Notes under the pieces: model-generated
Told to the model about the DNA's origin: nothing
The model's input: only the letters and a program-made list of their open reading frames with translations
The model's database searches: none
Source: JALZVT01 sp964634815
GTDB taxonomy: Bacteria > Pseudomonadota > Gammaproteobacteria > Pseudomonadales > Azotimanducaceae
Assembly (NCBI GenBank): GCA_964634815.1
Contig: CAZWMD010000004.1
Location: forward strand, 62,001-126,000
Direction: 5' to 3'
Length of the DNA stretch: 64,000 nucleotides
Part shown: positions 25,468-34,653 of the stretch, in pieces
How positions within the stretch are numbered: position 1 is the first letter of the stretch
How the letters are laid out: the number at the start of each line of letters is the position of its first letter
Translations under genes and position numbers: made by a program

Positions 25468-28110
25468 ATGCCAACACCAGAACTAGACCACATCGATGAA
25501 CGCCTGCGGGAAGACGTCCGCCGCCTCGGATTCTTGCTGGGAGACGTCATTGCCAGGGATCAAGGCGACGACGCGATCAATGCCATCGAGAAAGTACGTG
25601 CGCTCGCCAAAGAAGCCCGCGCAGCACAACCTGCCGGACAAACCGCGAAGCAAGCCGACTGGTCTGCGCTGAGCAAATACCTTGCAAGTCAAAATGATGA
25701 CATGCTTGTCACCATCGCCCGCGCGTTTAACCAATTTCTCAATCTTGCCAACATCGCTGAGCAGGCCCAGGTTGCGCGCGGTGAAGCCACACGTCTGTCA
25801 CTGAATGCAAACTCTGAAACCGTCGACGCCGTCGCTGATCTGTCTATCGAACTGGTACTGACCGCTCACCCGACGGAGGTGTTGCGGCGAACAATGATCC
25901 AGAAATACGATGCCATTGAAACTTCATTGAGTGCAAGCATCGCCACTGGAGATTCGTTGAAGCGAGATGCAAACAACACAGAGCTCAGCCGCTTGATCGC
26001 AGAAAGCTGGCACAGCGACGAAATCCGGGCGACCCGACCAACACCGCAAGATGAAGCAAAGTGGGGCTTCGCCGTCATAGAAAGCTCTCTTTGGGAGGCA
26101 CTACCCCAGGCGGTCGGCGATCTGGATCGTGCGTTAACAAAGAACAACCAGGACCGGTTACCGCTGCGCGCAGCGCCACTGCGGATTGCTACCTGGATGG
26201 GCGGAGATCGCGACGGCAACCCCAACGTCACCGCTGTGGTTACAGAAGAAGTTCTCATGCTGGGTCGCTGGATGGCGGCAGACCTGTTTTTGCGCGACCT
26301 TGAAATTCTTCAGGGTTCGTTATCCATGACCCGCTGCAACGCCACAGTCCGCAACAAGGCAGGCGACGCCGATGAACCCTACCGGGCGATCATCAAAGCC
26401 ATGCGAGACAAAATGATCGATACCAGAAATTGGTCTGAGGCGCGCGCTGCAAGTCCTGACGGGGGCGTTAGGGTGAGTAACCCAGCGAGCCAGGCGATGG
26501 TGTTTTGGCGTAGAGATGAATTGCTCAACCCGCTTATTGAACTGCACGATTCACTTACCGAATGTGGCATGGGGAACATCGCTGACGGACCGCTATTGAA
26601 CACAATAAGACGGGCTGCTGCATTTGGACCAACCCTGACTCGACTTGATATTCGTCAAAGTTCGGATCGTCACTCCGACGCCTTTGATGAACTAACTCGT
26701 TATCTTGAAGTTGCCGCTGATAACAGTGGTTACAACGACTGGGATGAATCCCAACGCTGCGAGTTCTTGCAACTAGAGCTTGAAAGCAAACGACCTTTGT
26801 TCCCGGAACACTGGCCAGCCTCAGACAATGTCCTTGAAGTGCTTGAAACCAGCGCGCTGATCGCGCGCTTTGAAGCATCAGGTATCGCACAGTACGTTAT
26901 CTCAATGGCCGGGCATCCCAGTGACGTTCTGGCCGTAATTTTGCTCCTGCGCGACGCTGGTTTAGAGCAAAATCTACCCATTGTGCCGCTGTTCGAAACC
27001 CTCGACGATTTGCAACGAGCGCCCGAGACGCTGGACGCACTTCTGAGTAACCCCTGGTACGCCAAGTACTGCGGGGGCGAACAACAAGTGATGATTGGTT
27101 ACTCAGACTCCGCCAAGGATGCAGGCCAGTTCGCAGCCGCCTGGGCGCAGTACGAAGCCCAGGAGCAGTTGGTTGCTACGGCCAGTAAACACTCAGTGAA
27201 ACTCACCTTGTTCCACGGACGGGGCGGTGCGGTTGGTCGCGGTGGTGGTCCGGCCCAGGATGCTATCCGATCGCAGCCACCACATTCGATAAATGGCCGC
27301 TTACGCGTCACAGAACAAGGCGAGATGATCCGCTGGAAGCTAGGTACACCCGAGCTTGCCCGGGAAAGTTTGCGCGGCTATGTCGCGGCTACTCTTGAAT
27401 CGTCCCTAAACCCGCCCATGCTGCCCAAAGATGAGTGGCGTACGGCGATGACTACCATGTCTGAACGCTCCCTTGCGGCGTATCGCGCGACAGTACGTGA
27501 TGACCCCAACTTTGTTGGGCTGTTTCGCGCACTCACCCCAGAGCGAGAATTGGGAATCCTGGCACTTGGCAGCAGGCCTGCCCGTCGCGCAGCAACCGAC
27601 GACGTATCAAGTCTTCGCGCGATCCCCTGGGTTTTTGCCTGGACCCAGATCAGGTTGATGCTGCCAGCCTGGCTGGGAACGGAAGAAGCTCTGGACAAGG
27701 ACTCTCCCAGTGCAACCGCTCTCAATGCCATGCTGGATTGGCCGTTTTTTCAGATGCAAGTCGATATGCTGGAAATGGTACTGGCAAAGTCTGAACCGAG
27801 TCTCACGCTGCACTACGCCAGCAAACTACTGGGCGACACACCACCGGGGCAGATTGAAGCCCTGTGTGCTCGACTCGCTCGATTGCAAGAGAGCCTTCTG
27901 TCACTACGCAACTCGACTGAGCTACTGCACCATGATCCGGTACTCGGTCAGTCGCTTACCGTAAGGAACACCTATCTGGATCCGCTTCACGTACTTCAGG
28001 CTGAGCTGTTACAACGTTACCGGGTTGATGAAGACCCGAACTCAAAAGTCTCTCGTGCGTTACGGGTTACGATGGCTGGGATTTCGAGTGGTCTTCGGAA
28101 TACCGGTTAA
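25468..28110 (+). CDS. ppc: Phosphoenolpyruvate carboxylase
   Basis: 880-residue enzyme that makes oxaloacetate from PEP and bicarbonate to replenish the TCA cycle. Catalytic signatures: VLTAHPTEVLRR (about residues 129-140), GGDRDGNPNV (about 244), and FHGRGGAVGRGGGP (about 582) with the QPPHSINGRLRVTEQGE region after it. The conserved C-terminus ending in NTG is intact. The last 44 bp overlap the 3' end of the convergent TRAP permease gene. Confidence 0.98.
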   Translation: MPTPELDHIDERLREDVRRLGFLLGDVIARDQGDDAINAIEKVRALAKEARAAQPAGQTAKQADWSALSKYLASQNDDMLVTIARAFNQFLNLANIAEQAQVARGEATRLSLNANSETVDAVADLSIELVLTAHPTEVLRRTMIQKYDAIETSLSASIATGDSLKRDANNTELSRLIAESWHSDEIRATRPTPQDEAKWGFAVIESSLWEALPQAVGDLDRALTKNNQDRLPLRAAPLRIATWMGGDRDGNPNVTAVVTEEVLMLGRWMAADLFLRDLEILQGSLSMTRCNATVRNKAGDADEPYRAIIKAMRDKMIDTRNWSEARAASPDGGVRVSNPASQAMVFWRRDELLNPLIELHDSLTECGMGNIADGPLLNTIRRAAAFGPTLTRLDIRQSSDRHSDAFDELTRYLEVAADNSGYNDWDESQRCEFLQLELESKRPLFPEHWPASDNVLEVLETSALIARFEASGIAQYVISMAGHPSDVLAVILLLRDAGLEQNLPIVPLFETLDDLQRAPETLDALLSNPWYAKYCGGEQQVMIGYSDSAKDAGQFAAAWAQYEAQEQLVATASKHSVKLTLFHGRGGAVGRGGGPAQDAIRSQPPHSINGRLRVTEQGEMIRWKLGTPELARESLRGYVAATLESSLNPPMLPKDEWRTAMTTMSERSLAAYRATVRDDPNFVGLFRALTPERELGILALGSRPARRAATDDVSSLRAIPWVFAWTQIRLMLPAWLGTEEALDKDSPSATALNAMLDWPFFQMQVDMLEMVLAKSEPSLTLHYASKLLGDTPPGQIEALCARLARLQESLLSLRNSTELLHHDPVLGQSLTVRNTYLDPLHVLQAELLQRYRVDEDPNSKVSRALRVTMAGISSGLRNTG

Positions 28111-29968
28111 TCGCAAGCGCGGCGACCACCAGTACCAGTCCAAGGATGCGTGCCAAAGGAGCTGGATAAATTAGCAGCAATGCTGCAACTGAGCACATCA
28201 GACGTTGAGTGGCAGGCATCACGCGAAATGCAAAACCTTCAATTGCGGTGGCTGACGCAACAATCAGCGCAGCACACCACAATGACCCCAGCAATACGTC
28301 GAGCCAACCGTTCTCACCAAGCAACAGAAGCGGTGAATACACCATCATCAAAGGCACTACAAACAAACCTTTGGCAAGCTTTACTGCCTCAAATGCAGCG
28401 CCCATCGGGCGTGCTCCTGCAATACCCGCACCGGCAAAGGCCGCTAGCGCAATCGGCGGAGTGACATTGGAAGTTTGCGAGAGCCAGAAGATAACCATAT
28501 GAGCGGCAAGCAAAGCCATACCCATTTCCTGAAGCGCTGGTGCCGCCATAACAGACAACACAATATAAGCTGCCGTTACGGGTAAACCCATCCCCAACAC
28601 CAGTGCAGCAAGTGCAATCAGAACAAAAGCAAGCCATAACTGGCCATTCGCCAGGGACAAAACAAACTCGGTAAATTGCAAACCCAAACCAGTTTGACCG
28701 ATAACGCCAACAACCAGACCCGCGACGGCACAAGCACATGAGATCGGTACCGCCATGCGCGCACCACGCTCCAAAGCACCCAAAAATTCAGTAAATCCTA
28801 TGCGCGTGTGCGCACGCAACATCGCGGCGACAACAATCGCCAGACAGCCACTAGCGCCGACGAGTACCGGCGAGTAACTCATAAGTAACAACACCGTAAT
28901 GAATACCAGGGGCAGCAAAAAATGCGCACCCCTGGCCATCACCGTCATCGATTTTTGCGTATCTGTCATGCCTTGCATTCCGCGCTTTGACGCAATCAGA
29001 TGTACGTAGAGCAAGGTACAGAAAAAATAGAGTAAAGCCGGCATCAACGACATCCACACGATGTCGCTGTAACTTGTACGGGTAAACTCGGCCATCACAA
29101 ACGCGCCCGCACCCATCACGGGTGGCATGATCTGGCCTCCGGTCGACGCCGCCGCCTCAATGCCTGCAGATTCTTCAGGAGAATATCCGAGCTTCTTCAT
29201 CATGGGAATCGTGAGTGATCCGGTTGTTACCGTGTTGGCAATTGCAGAACCAGAGATTGATCCCATAGCCGCTGAGGCGATAACACTGGCTTTGGCCGGG
29301 CCACCCCGATATCTGCCAGCCGCAGCAAAAGCCAAATCGATGAAGAACTTTCCCGCACCAGTTGATTCCAAAAAGGCGCCAAACAAAACAAACATAAACA
29401 CCGCCCCCGCAGCAATCCCCAGTGGCGCGCCAAACATGCCCGCACCAGTGAACACCTGAAAGCGGACGATTCGCTCTAAAGAAAAGCCGCGCGTGGCTAA
29501 CGCATCAGGCAGATAATTCCCAAACGCTGCATAGCATAGAAACAAAAGCCCGATAAACATCATTACCGGTCCTACCGCTCGCCGGGACAACTCAAGCGAT
29601 AAACCAATCAAAGCGCATCCGGCAATAAGTTCGGGCAAAGAAAGACCATTCAGGAGATGCTCAATACTCCGATAATCGAAAGACAACACAACACAGGTGG
29701 CGAGCACTGCAGCTAACGCACACAGACCATCAAGCCAACGTAATCTCCCACCGGCTAAGGGGTAGAGTAGAAACCCAAGCGCAAGTACCCAACCCAGATG
29801 AGCGGGTCGAAAAAAGGTGGCGCCCGGCACCTCAAGCCAAAATGGCAGAAACGCTGCAGGCACAAATCCTGCAACCGGCTGCCAGAGCTGATAAAGACTA
29901 AGTGCAACAGCCAGTAATACCGCAACTTTTGAAACGACTGATTTTGTTTGAACCCTAGTCAGGTCCAT
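28067..29968 (-). CDS. TRAP transporter fused 4TM/12TM permease (TAXI type)
   Basis: About 633-residue inner-membrane protein with the small (DctQ-like) and large (DctM-like) TRAP subunits fused, as is usual for TAXI-type systems. Visible signature blocks: GSISGSAIANTVTTGSLTIP, GGQIMPPVMGAGAFVMAEF, LVLGMGLPVTAAYIVLSV and WLSQTSNVTPPIALAAFAGAG. Start ATG at 29968 is one base after the stop of the binding-protein gene (TGA A ATG); the longer frame to 30034 overlaps that gene. It imports carboxylates or similar substrates by a sodium or proton gradient. The C-terminus overlaps ppc, convergent. Confidence 0.94.
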   Translation of the reverse strand: MDLTRVQTKSVVSKVAVLLAVALSLYQLWQPVAGFVPAAFLPFWLEVPGATFFRPAHLGWVLALGFLLYPLAGGRLRWLDGLCALAAVLATCVVLSFDYRSIEHLLNGLSLPELIAGCALIGLSLELSRRAVGPVMMFIGLLFLCYAAFGNYLPDALATRGFSLERIVRFQVFTGAGMFGAPLGIAAGAVFMFVLFGAFLESTGAGKFFIDLAFAAAGRYRGGPAKASVIASAAMGSISGSAIANTVTTGSLTIPMMKKLGYSPEESAGIEAAASTGGQIMPPVMGAGAFVMAEFTRTSYSDIVWMSLMPALLYFFCTLLYVHLIASKRGMQGMTDTQKSMTVMARGAHFLLPLVFITVLLLMSYSPVLVGASGCLAIVVAAMLRAHTRIGFTEFLGALERGARMAVPISCACAVAGLVVGVIGQTGLGLQFTEFVLSLANGQLWLAFVLIALAALVLGMGLPVTAAYIVLSVMAAPALQEMGMALLAAHMVIFWLSQTSNVTPPIALAAFAGAGIAGARPMGAAFEAVKLAKGLFVVPLMMVYSPLLLLGENGWLDVLLGSLWCAALIVASATAIEGFAFRVMPATQRLMCSVAALLLIYPAPLARILGLVLVVAALAINRYSEDHSKSQPS

Positions 29969-29969
29969 T

Positions 29970-31064
29970 TCAGGAACAGTCCCAGTTAGTCGGATTGTCT
30001 TTGCCCAGAGCATCAGCCAAGACCTTGCTGTCACTGGCGTCTAACGCGTCGAGGAAACGTTGCGCCCCGGGATGCAACGGCACTGCAGACATGACCCGGG
30101 CATTACCCGGAGTGGTAAATGAGGCCGCTGCAACAATAGATTCAAGATCGGCTTGATTCTGATACAGCGAACAAACCAGTCTGTAGGCGAGTTCGTCCTC
30201 CATAGCGGCGTTTACCACCACCAGATTCCAGATCGACAAGGTTGAAACCTTTTCCTCAACCCCACGATAGGTCCCCTGAGGAATGTCAGCGGGCACATAA
30301 GCAGGGTATCGCTCACCAAGGCGACGCACTTCTTCGGTCGAAAAACTCACCAACACAATGTCTCGCGTGAGCGCCAACTCTTTAACCACACCAATCCCCA
30401 ATCCACCGACAACAAAGGCCGCATCCAACACACCATCTTTCAAACCATCAGCCGTACCCGAGAAGTTCAGGTACTGGGCATTGAGCTCGGACTCACCCAC
30501 ACCGAGACCCGCCAGCAGGTTTTCAGCCGCAACCGCTGTGCCAGACCCCGGCGCACCCATCGAAACCCGCTTGCCTCGCAAATCAGCAAAATGATGGATG
30601 TCTGCATCCGCCATCGCTACCAGGTGTACAAAATTCGGATAAGCCGCAAACAAGGTGCGAAGAGGCAGCGGCTCTGGAAAACGATCCTCACCGCGATAAG
30701 CGCTCACAACCACATCACCCATGGCAATGCCCACTTCACTCTCGCCACGAGCCACCTGAATAACGTTAATAACGGAAGCACCCGTGACCTCCGCCTTCAC
30801 GTTGACGCCGGGCAAGGTCCGGGACCAGATTGACGACAGTCCACCGCCATAAGGGTAATAGATGCCGCTCGGATTGCCGGTAGCAAAGGTCAGTGTAGGG
30901 CGATCGCTGCCGCAGCCCGACAACGCACACACTAACGAACCAAGAAAAAAGGCGATAAGACAGGCTCTACCAGCAGGGTCTGCTGGACTGTTCGTGTTAA
31001 TGTACCCGGCTAACTGGCGGCAAGGCGACACACAATTCCCCTGTTGTCTCTCCGTTGCGGACAT
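29970..31064 (-). CDS. TAXI family TRAP solute-binding lipoprotein
   Basis: 364 residues. Signal peptide with lipobox (LVCALSGC|GSD). TAXI family pattern: LTFATGNPSGIYYPYGGGLSSIW, VTGASVINVIQVARGESEVGIAMGD, and LRGKRVSMGAPGSGTAVAAENLL. It binds the substrate for the fused permease one base downstream. Ligand unknown (glutamate, C4-dicarboxylate and 2-oxoglutarate are known for the family). It is divergent from the MFS gene by 32 bp, so promoters are shared or overlapping. Confidence 0.94.
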   Translation of the reverse strand: MSATERQQGNCVSPCRQLAGYINTNSPADPAGRACLIAFFLGSLVCALSGCGSDRPTLTFATGNPSGIYYPYGGGLSSIWSRTLPGVNVKAEVTGASVINVIQVARGESEVGIAMGDVVVSAYRGEDRFPEPLPLRTLFAAYPNFVHLVAMADADIHHFADLRGKRVSMGAPGSGTAVAAENLLAGLGVGESELNAQYLNFSGTADGLKDGVLDAAFVVGGLGIGVVKELALTRDIVLVSFSTEEVRRLGERYPAYVPADIPQGTYRGVEEKVSTLSIWNLVVVNAAMEDELAYRLVCSLYQNQADLESIVAAASFTTPGNARVMSAVPLHPGAQRFLDALDASDSKVLADALGKDNPTNWDCS

Positions 31065-31096
31065 TGTAGCCGAAGCTTACGCCGAACCCGATCTTG

Positions 31097-32377
31097 ATGC
31101 CTGATTCCCAGCCCGATACCAATGAGGCCAAACCCGCCTTGCCCGCACGGCGAGGGTTGGCGGCGATGTGGCCAAAATATCGAGGCTGGCGCATGGTCGC
31201 CGTCGCGTTTTTCGTTGACTTTATCGCGGTTGGTTTCTTTTTTTACTCCTACGGCGTGTTCTTTAAAGCCATTGCCCAGGAATTTGGTGACAGCCGCTTT
31301 GGTGTTTCCATTGGCATCATGTTGACGCAGATTGCAGGAGCACTGGTTGCGCCGCTAATCGGTCAGGCCCTTGATCGATATGAATTGCGCAACGTACAAG
31401 CTATCGGTGCCACCACTATGGGGCTTGGGTTCCTTGCTCTGGGCTTCGTGCAAACTCCGCTGCAATTCTACCTGGTGTTGGGTCTGTTCATCGGCTGTGG
31501 CGCGGGCGCTATGGGGCAGCTGGCGACTTCAAAACTCGTCGCAAACTGGTTCATGAAACGCCGTGGCACTGCCCTTGGCATTGCAGCTACAGGTATCAGC
31601 GCATCCGGTGTCGTCATGCCCACTTTGAGCGCCTGGATTATCTTGAACTACGGGTGGCGCGAAGGCTTCATGATCTATGGCGTTATCACACTGGTGTTAG
31701 TGGTGCCGCTGGTTATGAAGTTTGTCGTCTCTCGCCCGGAAGATATCGGCCTGCTGCCGGATGGCGCCCCAGCAGGCACTGTCATGCCGCCTGCTCCGCC
31801 ACCTGCAAAACTCAGGGAATTTGTGGGTAACCCAAACTTTTGGGCGCTAGTGGCCATCATCGGCCTGCTGTTTTGTGTGCAAAGCGGAACATTGATCCAT
31901 CTGGTACCACGGGTTACTGACGCGGGGTATTCGCTCAGCGCCGCGTCTCTGGTGATGTCTGTGTGTGCAGCACTTGGTATCGCGGGCAAGCTGATCTATG
32001 GCTACCTCGCTGACCGCTGGGATGTGCGCAAGGCACTCTGGCTGGGTATCGCGTTTCAGATCGTTGGGCAACTTGTGATGTTGTTACAGCCTGGCTACCA
32101 CGGCTTTATGCTTGGTGCCGCCCTGTTTGGTTTTGGCATGGGAGGGGTTGTGCCGATGCAGGGGGCAGCGGTTGGCGCTACCTTTGGTCGCGAATCTTTT
32201 GGTCGGGTACTTGGCGCCATGCGTCTGCCTATGGCCGGACTACAAGTACTGGGGGTGCCTTTCGCAGGCCTGGTGTTCGACGCTACCGGTAACTACAAGC
32301 TTGCCGTCTACGTCTTCCTGGCGCTATATCTGCTCGCAGCCGTAGCGGTATTTGGCCTGCGCCCAAACAAAACGTAG
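31097..32377 (+). CDS. MFS transporter
   Basis: 426 residues, 12 predicted helices; start ATG at 31097 (a TTG one codon upstream is less likely). N-terminal YRGWRMVAVAFFVDFIAVGFFFYSYG and the FGDSRFGVSIGIML pattern are the same type as the MFS protein at the left edge of the window, the oxalate/formate antiporter-like (OFA) branch of monocarboxylate carriers. Substrate probably a small carboxylate. Its gene lies next to a TRAP importer. Confidence 0.9.
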   Translation: MPDSQPDTNEAKPALPARRGLAAMWPKYRGWRMVAVAFFVDFIAVGFFFYSYGVFFKAIAQEFGDSRFGVSIGIMLTQIAGALVAPLIGQALDRYELRNVQAIGATTMGLGFLALGFVQTPLQFYLVLGLFIGCGAGAMGQLATSKLVANWFMKRRGTALGIAATGISASGVVMPTLSAWIILNYGWREGFMIYGVITLVLVVPLVMKFVVSRPEDIGLLPDGAPAGTVMPPAPPPAKLREFVGNPNFWALVAIIGLLFCVQSGTLIHLVPRVTDAGYSLSAASLVMSVCAALGIAGKLIYGYLADRWDVRKALWLGIAFQIVGQLVMLLQPGYHGFMLGAALFGFGMGGVVPMQGAAVGATFGRESFGRVLGAMRLPMAGLQVLGVPFAGLVFDATGNYKLAVYVFLALYLLAAVAVFGLRPNKT

Positions 32378-32383
32378 CAAACC

Positions 32384-33598
32384 TCAGGCACGGAGAGTTG
32401 AGAGTTCATCATTCGACCAGATCTTGCGAATAAATCGAGGATTCTTCGATGACATATCGATCTGGTATTTGGCGCTATCGTCTCGGACTGGCAAGCCAAG
32501 AATTTCCGAGAGATTACGGGCGAGCCACTTCTCGATTTTCAGCACGACCATCTTTCTTCGCAACCGGCCTTGAACATCGCGATTGAGTACCGTAGGCATG
32601 GTGTTGAGCGTGAGGATCTCATCGATAGATCCATGAGCCATTTTTTCGCGGCCTTCATCACTTGCGTAGAAATGCGAAACCGCAAAAATTGTCCGTCCCG
32701 GATGGCCTTGACGCAGGAACTGACAAGATTTCACAACGGTTGAACCTGTGCGCACCATATCATCGAACAGCACGAGATCACGGCCACCAATTTCTTCGAA
32801 GGTTGACTCACTCTCCTCATGCAGTTTGATCTGCACTTTGCGCTCTCCCGAGCGTTCTTTATCCAGTAACACGCATTTGGCATTCGGCAGCTGCAACTGA
32901 ACAAACATCTCTTTTACAAAATCTCGCGCGCCCTTGTCTGGTGCACATAGCGCGAGCCGAGCCCCACCATCACTGCAATCAACGATGTTGGAGTTATGCA
33001 AATAGTCGCAATAGATATCATAGGGAATCAGGTTATCGAAGCGCCCCTCGAACACCTCATTAAAAATCGCCTGGACCGAATAAGAGTGGTTATGCACGGT
33101 AAGTACGCGGTCTACTCCAGCCAGTTTCAGCATCTGGGCATAAAGTCTGGCAGTAAATGGTTGTCCGTCGAATTTCTTCCGATCTTTAACATCACGCTCA
33201 AAATGAGTCTTGCCATGATCTATGCCCGGGCCACGATCTTGCGCGCTGTAATACAGATCAGGCTCTACCAACATAACCTGGGCCGCCCCATTCTCTTTAG
33301 CACCTCGCGCGATCAGCAGATTGCGCATAGCAAGATTCTGCCGGCTAACAACACGACTGGACGTGGACACAATCACCACAGTTTTGCCGCTGAGTTGGTT
33401 ACCGATAGCCGAAAAGTCGCCCTCATCCGAGATAAATCGCGGGCAGAATTCTGTATTGGCAAAGGTCTTCATGCTGATCAAATCAGCAATGTCTTCGGCC
33501 TGACCAACAGTAAAAGCGACATCGATGGCAAAGGGGTCATCAGACGAGTTCCCCACGATAATAATGTCATCGGGCGAGGTGGCGATTGCTGCCGACAT
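32384..33598 (-). CDS. PRPP synthetase-like protein (long form)
   Basis: 404 residues from the ATG at 33598. Two phosphoribosyltransferase-type domains as in ribose-phosphate pyrophosphokinase. Visible: the flexible-loop equivalent LVEPDLYYSAQDRGPGIDHG (in PRPP synthetase RQDRK), the DLVLFDDMVRTGSTVVKS PRPP-binding loop, and the C-terminal ILTLNTMP segment. It is longer than the about 310-residue housekeeping enzyme and has an extra C-terminal region (about 60 residues, SEILGLPVRDDSAKYQ). Whether it makes PRPP or has another pyrophosphokinase role is unknown. The leader contains an attenuator-like structure. Confidence 0.82.
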   Translation of the reverse strand: MSAAIATSPDDIIIVGNSSDDPFAIDVAFTVGQAEDIADLISMKTFANTEFCPRFISDEGDFSAIGNQLSGKTVVIVSTSSRVVSRQNLAMRNLLIARGAKENGAAQVMLVEPDLYYSAQDRGPGIDHGKTHFERDVKDRKKFDGQPFTARLYAQMLKLAGVDRVLTVHNHSYSVQAIFNEVFEGRFDNLIPYDIYCDYLHNSNIVDCSDGGARLALCAPDKGARDFVKEMFVQLQLPNAKCVLLDKERSGERKVQIKLHEESESTFEEIGGRDLVLFDDMVRTGSTVVKSCQFLRQGHPGRTIFAVSHFYASDEGREKMAHGSIDEILTLNTMPTVLNRDVQGRLRRKMVVLKIEKWLARNLSEILGLPVRDDSAKYQIDMSSKNPRFIRKIWSNDELSTLRA

Positions 33599-33662
33599 GG
33601 GCACAAAACTCGTAGCGCAAGTGGGGAACGCGAGCGTACGGAGGTTTCCGGGGTGCGGTCAA

Positions 33663-33729
33663 GAGGGCTCGCGAAAAAAGCCCTCAGTTGCGCAAAATTA
33701 GTACGGCAATGAAGCGAAAAGGCTTTTTT
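33663..33729 (-). promoter_or_regulatory. Leader with two mutually exclusive hairpins upstream of PRPP synthetase-like gene
   Basis: On the minus-strand transcript: segment AAAAAAGCC (33729-33721) can pair with GGCTTTTTT (33682-33674), giving a hairpin with a U run; GAGGGCT (33685-33679) can instead pair with AGCCCTC (33669-33663), a 7-bp hairpin that uses the same bases. This is the geometry of an attenuator, 65 nt before the ATG. No leader peptide identified. Confidence 0.3.
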
Positions 33730-33799
33730 GAGCTCAGGAATTCTGACGCAACCAAAGCCGCTGACTGCGACTAAATGGTCTAACAAACCCTGCTTTTAT

Positions 33800-33821
33800 A
33801 GCCCTTTTACAGCCCTTTTAC
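33800..33821. repeat. 11-bp tandem repeat
   Basis: AGCCCTTTTAC twice in perfect tandem (33800-33810, 33811-33821), followed by a degenerate AGCTTTCAG. It is in the 373-bp region between the PRPP synthetase-like gene and a TetR gene, which holds no credible gene. Confidence 0.85.
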
Positions 33822-33971
33822 AGCTTTCAGACGGTGTGCACTGGCCCCTTTCGCGGACCGTCGGTACCGTAGATAGGTGCCTGGTGTGAGGGGATGCGAT
33901 CCATTCGCTCCACCGTTTGATGCGTGTGTCACCAACAGACCCGACACCGTCCCCGACGCGAACGTAAGGAT

Positions 33972-34598
33972 ATGGCGTTGAAAAATAAAGATCGAGTATC
34001 AGCAACGCGAGCCCGCCTAATCAATGCTGCCATTGAGGCTCTCGCTGAAATTGGCTACCACCGGACGACGTTCGTTGAGGTCTCTCGACGTAGCGAGTTA
34101 TCCCGCGGAGCTATCCATCATCACTTTGAGTCTATCCCGGACCTGATGGCGGCCGTTACCAGGGATATCAGCAAACAACTGGAAGAGCGACTACGCGCCG
34201 AATTGGCAGCTCTACCTGCCGGCGCTGATCTGTTCGACCGGGGTCTGGATCTGCTTTGGACACAAATGCGCGAGCCTCCCTTTCAAGCCTTTCAGCAAAT
34301 TCGCAACGCCCTGGCAACAGATCCCGCACTAGAACCTGTGGTGAGGGATGAAGTGAAGACCCTGTGGCAGTGGTTACAAAACCAAACAGGCACTTTCCTG
34401 CAAGGCGGGCTGACACAGAGCATCCCACCCGAAACAGCGTTAATTCGTCTGGTACTGGCTGCACTGGCAGATTCCTACGACAGCAACCGCGCTGCAGCGC
34501 AGAATTCGCAAGACCTCACCATCCTGAAAGTGATGGTGAGGCAGTTCGTGGGTCCGTCGAGGAGCTCGCAGACCCAGCACGCAGAAGAGACTACCTAA
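33972..34598 (+). CDS. TetR/AcrR family transcriptional regulator
   Basis: 208 residues. Start ATG at 33972 with an AAGGA box 4 nt upstream. The N-terminal helix-turn-helix is typical: RARLINAAIEALAEIGYHRTTFVEVSRRSELSRGAIHHHFES. The C-terminal ligand domain is not recognisable. It is convergent with the acyl-CoA dehydrogenase gene and may control fatty-acid or drug-related genes; target not shown. Confidence 0.92.
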   Translation: MALKNKDRVSATRARLINAAIEALAEIGYHRTTFVEVSRRSELSRGAIHHHFESIPDLMAAVTRDISKQLEERLRAELAALPAGADLFDRGLDLLWTQMREPPFQAFQQIRNALATDPALEPVVRDEVKTLWQWLQNQTGTFLQGGLTQSIPPETALIRLVLAALADSYDSNRAAAQNSQDLTILKVMVRQFVGPSRSSQTQHAEETT

Positions 34599-34653
34599 CC
34601 GCCAATATATCGTCGCTAAAATCCAGCCGCTAACAATAGTGCTGGATGAGCGA

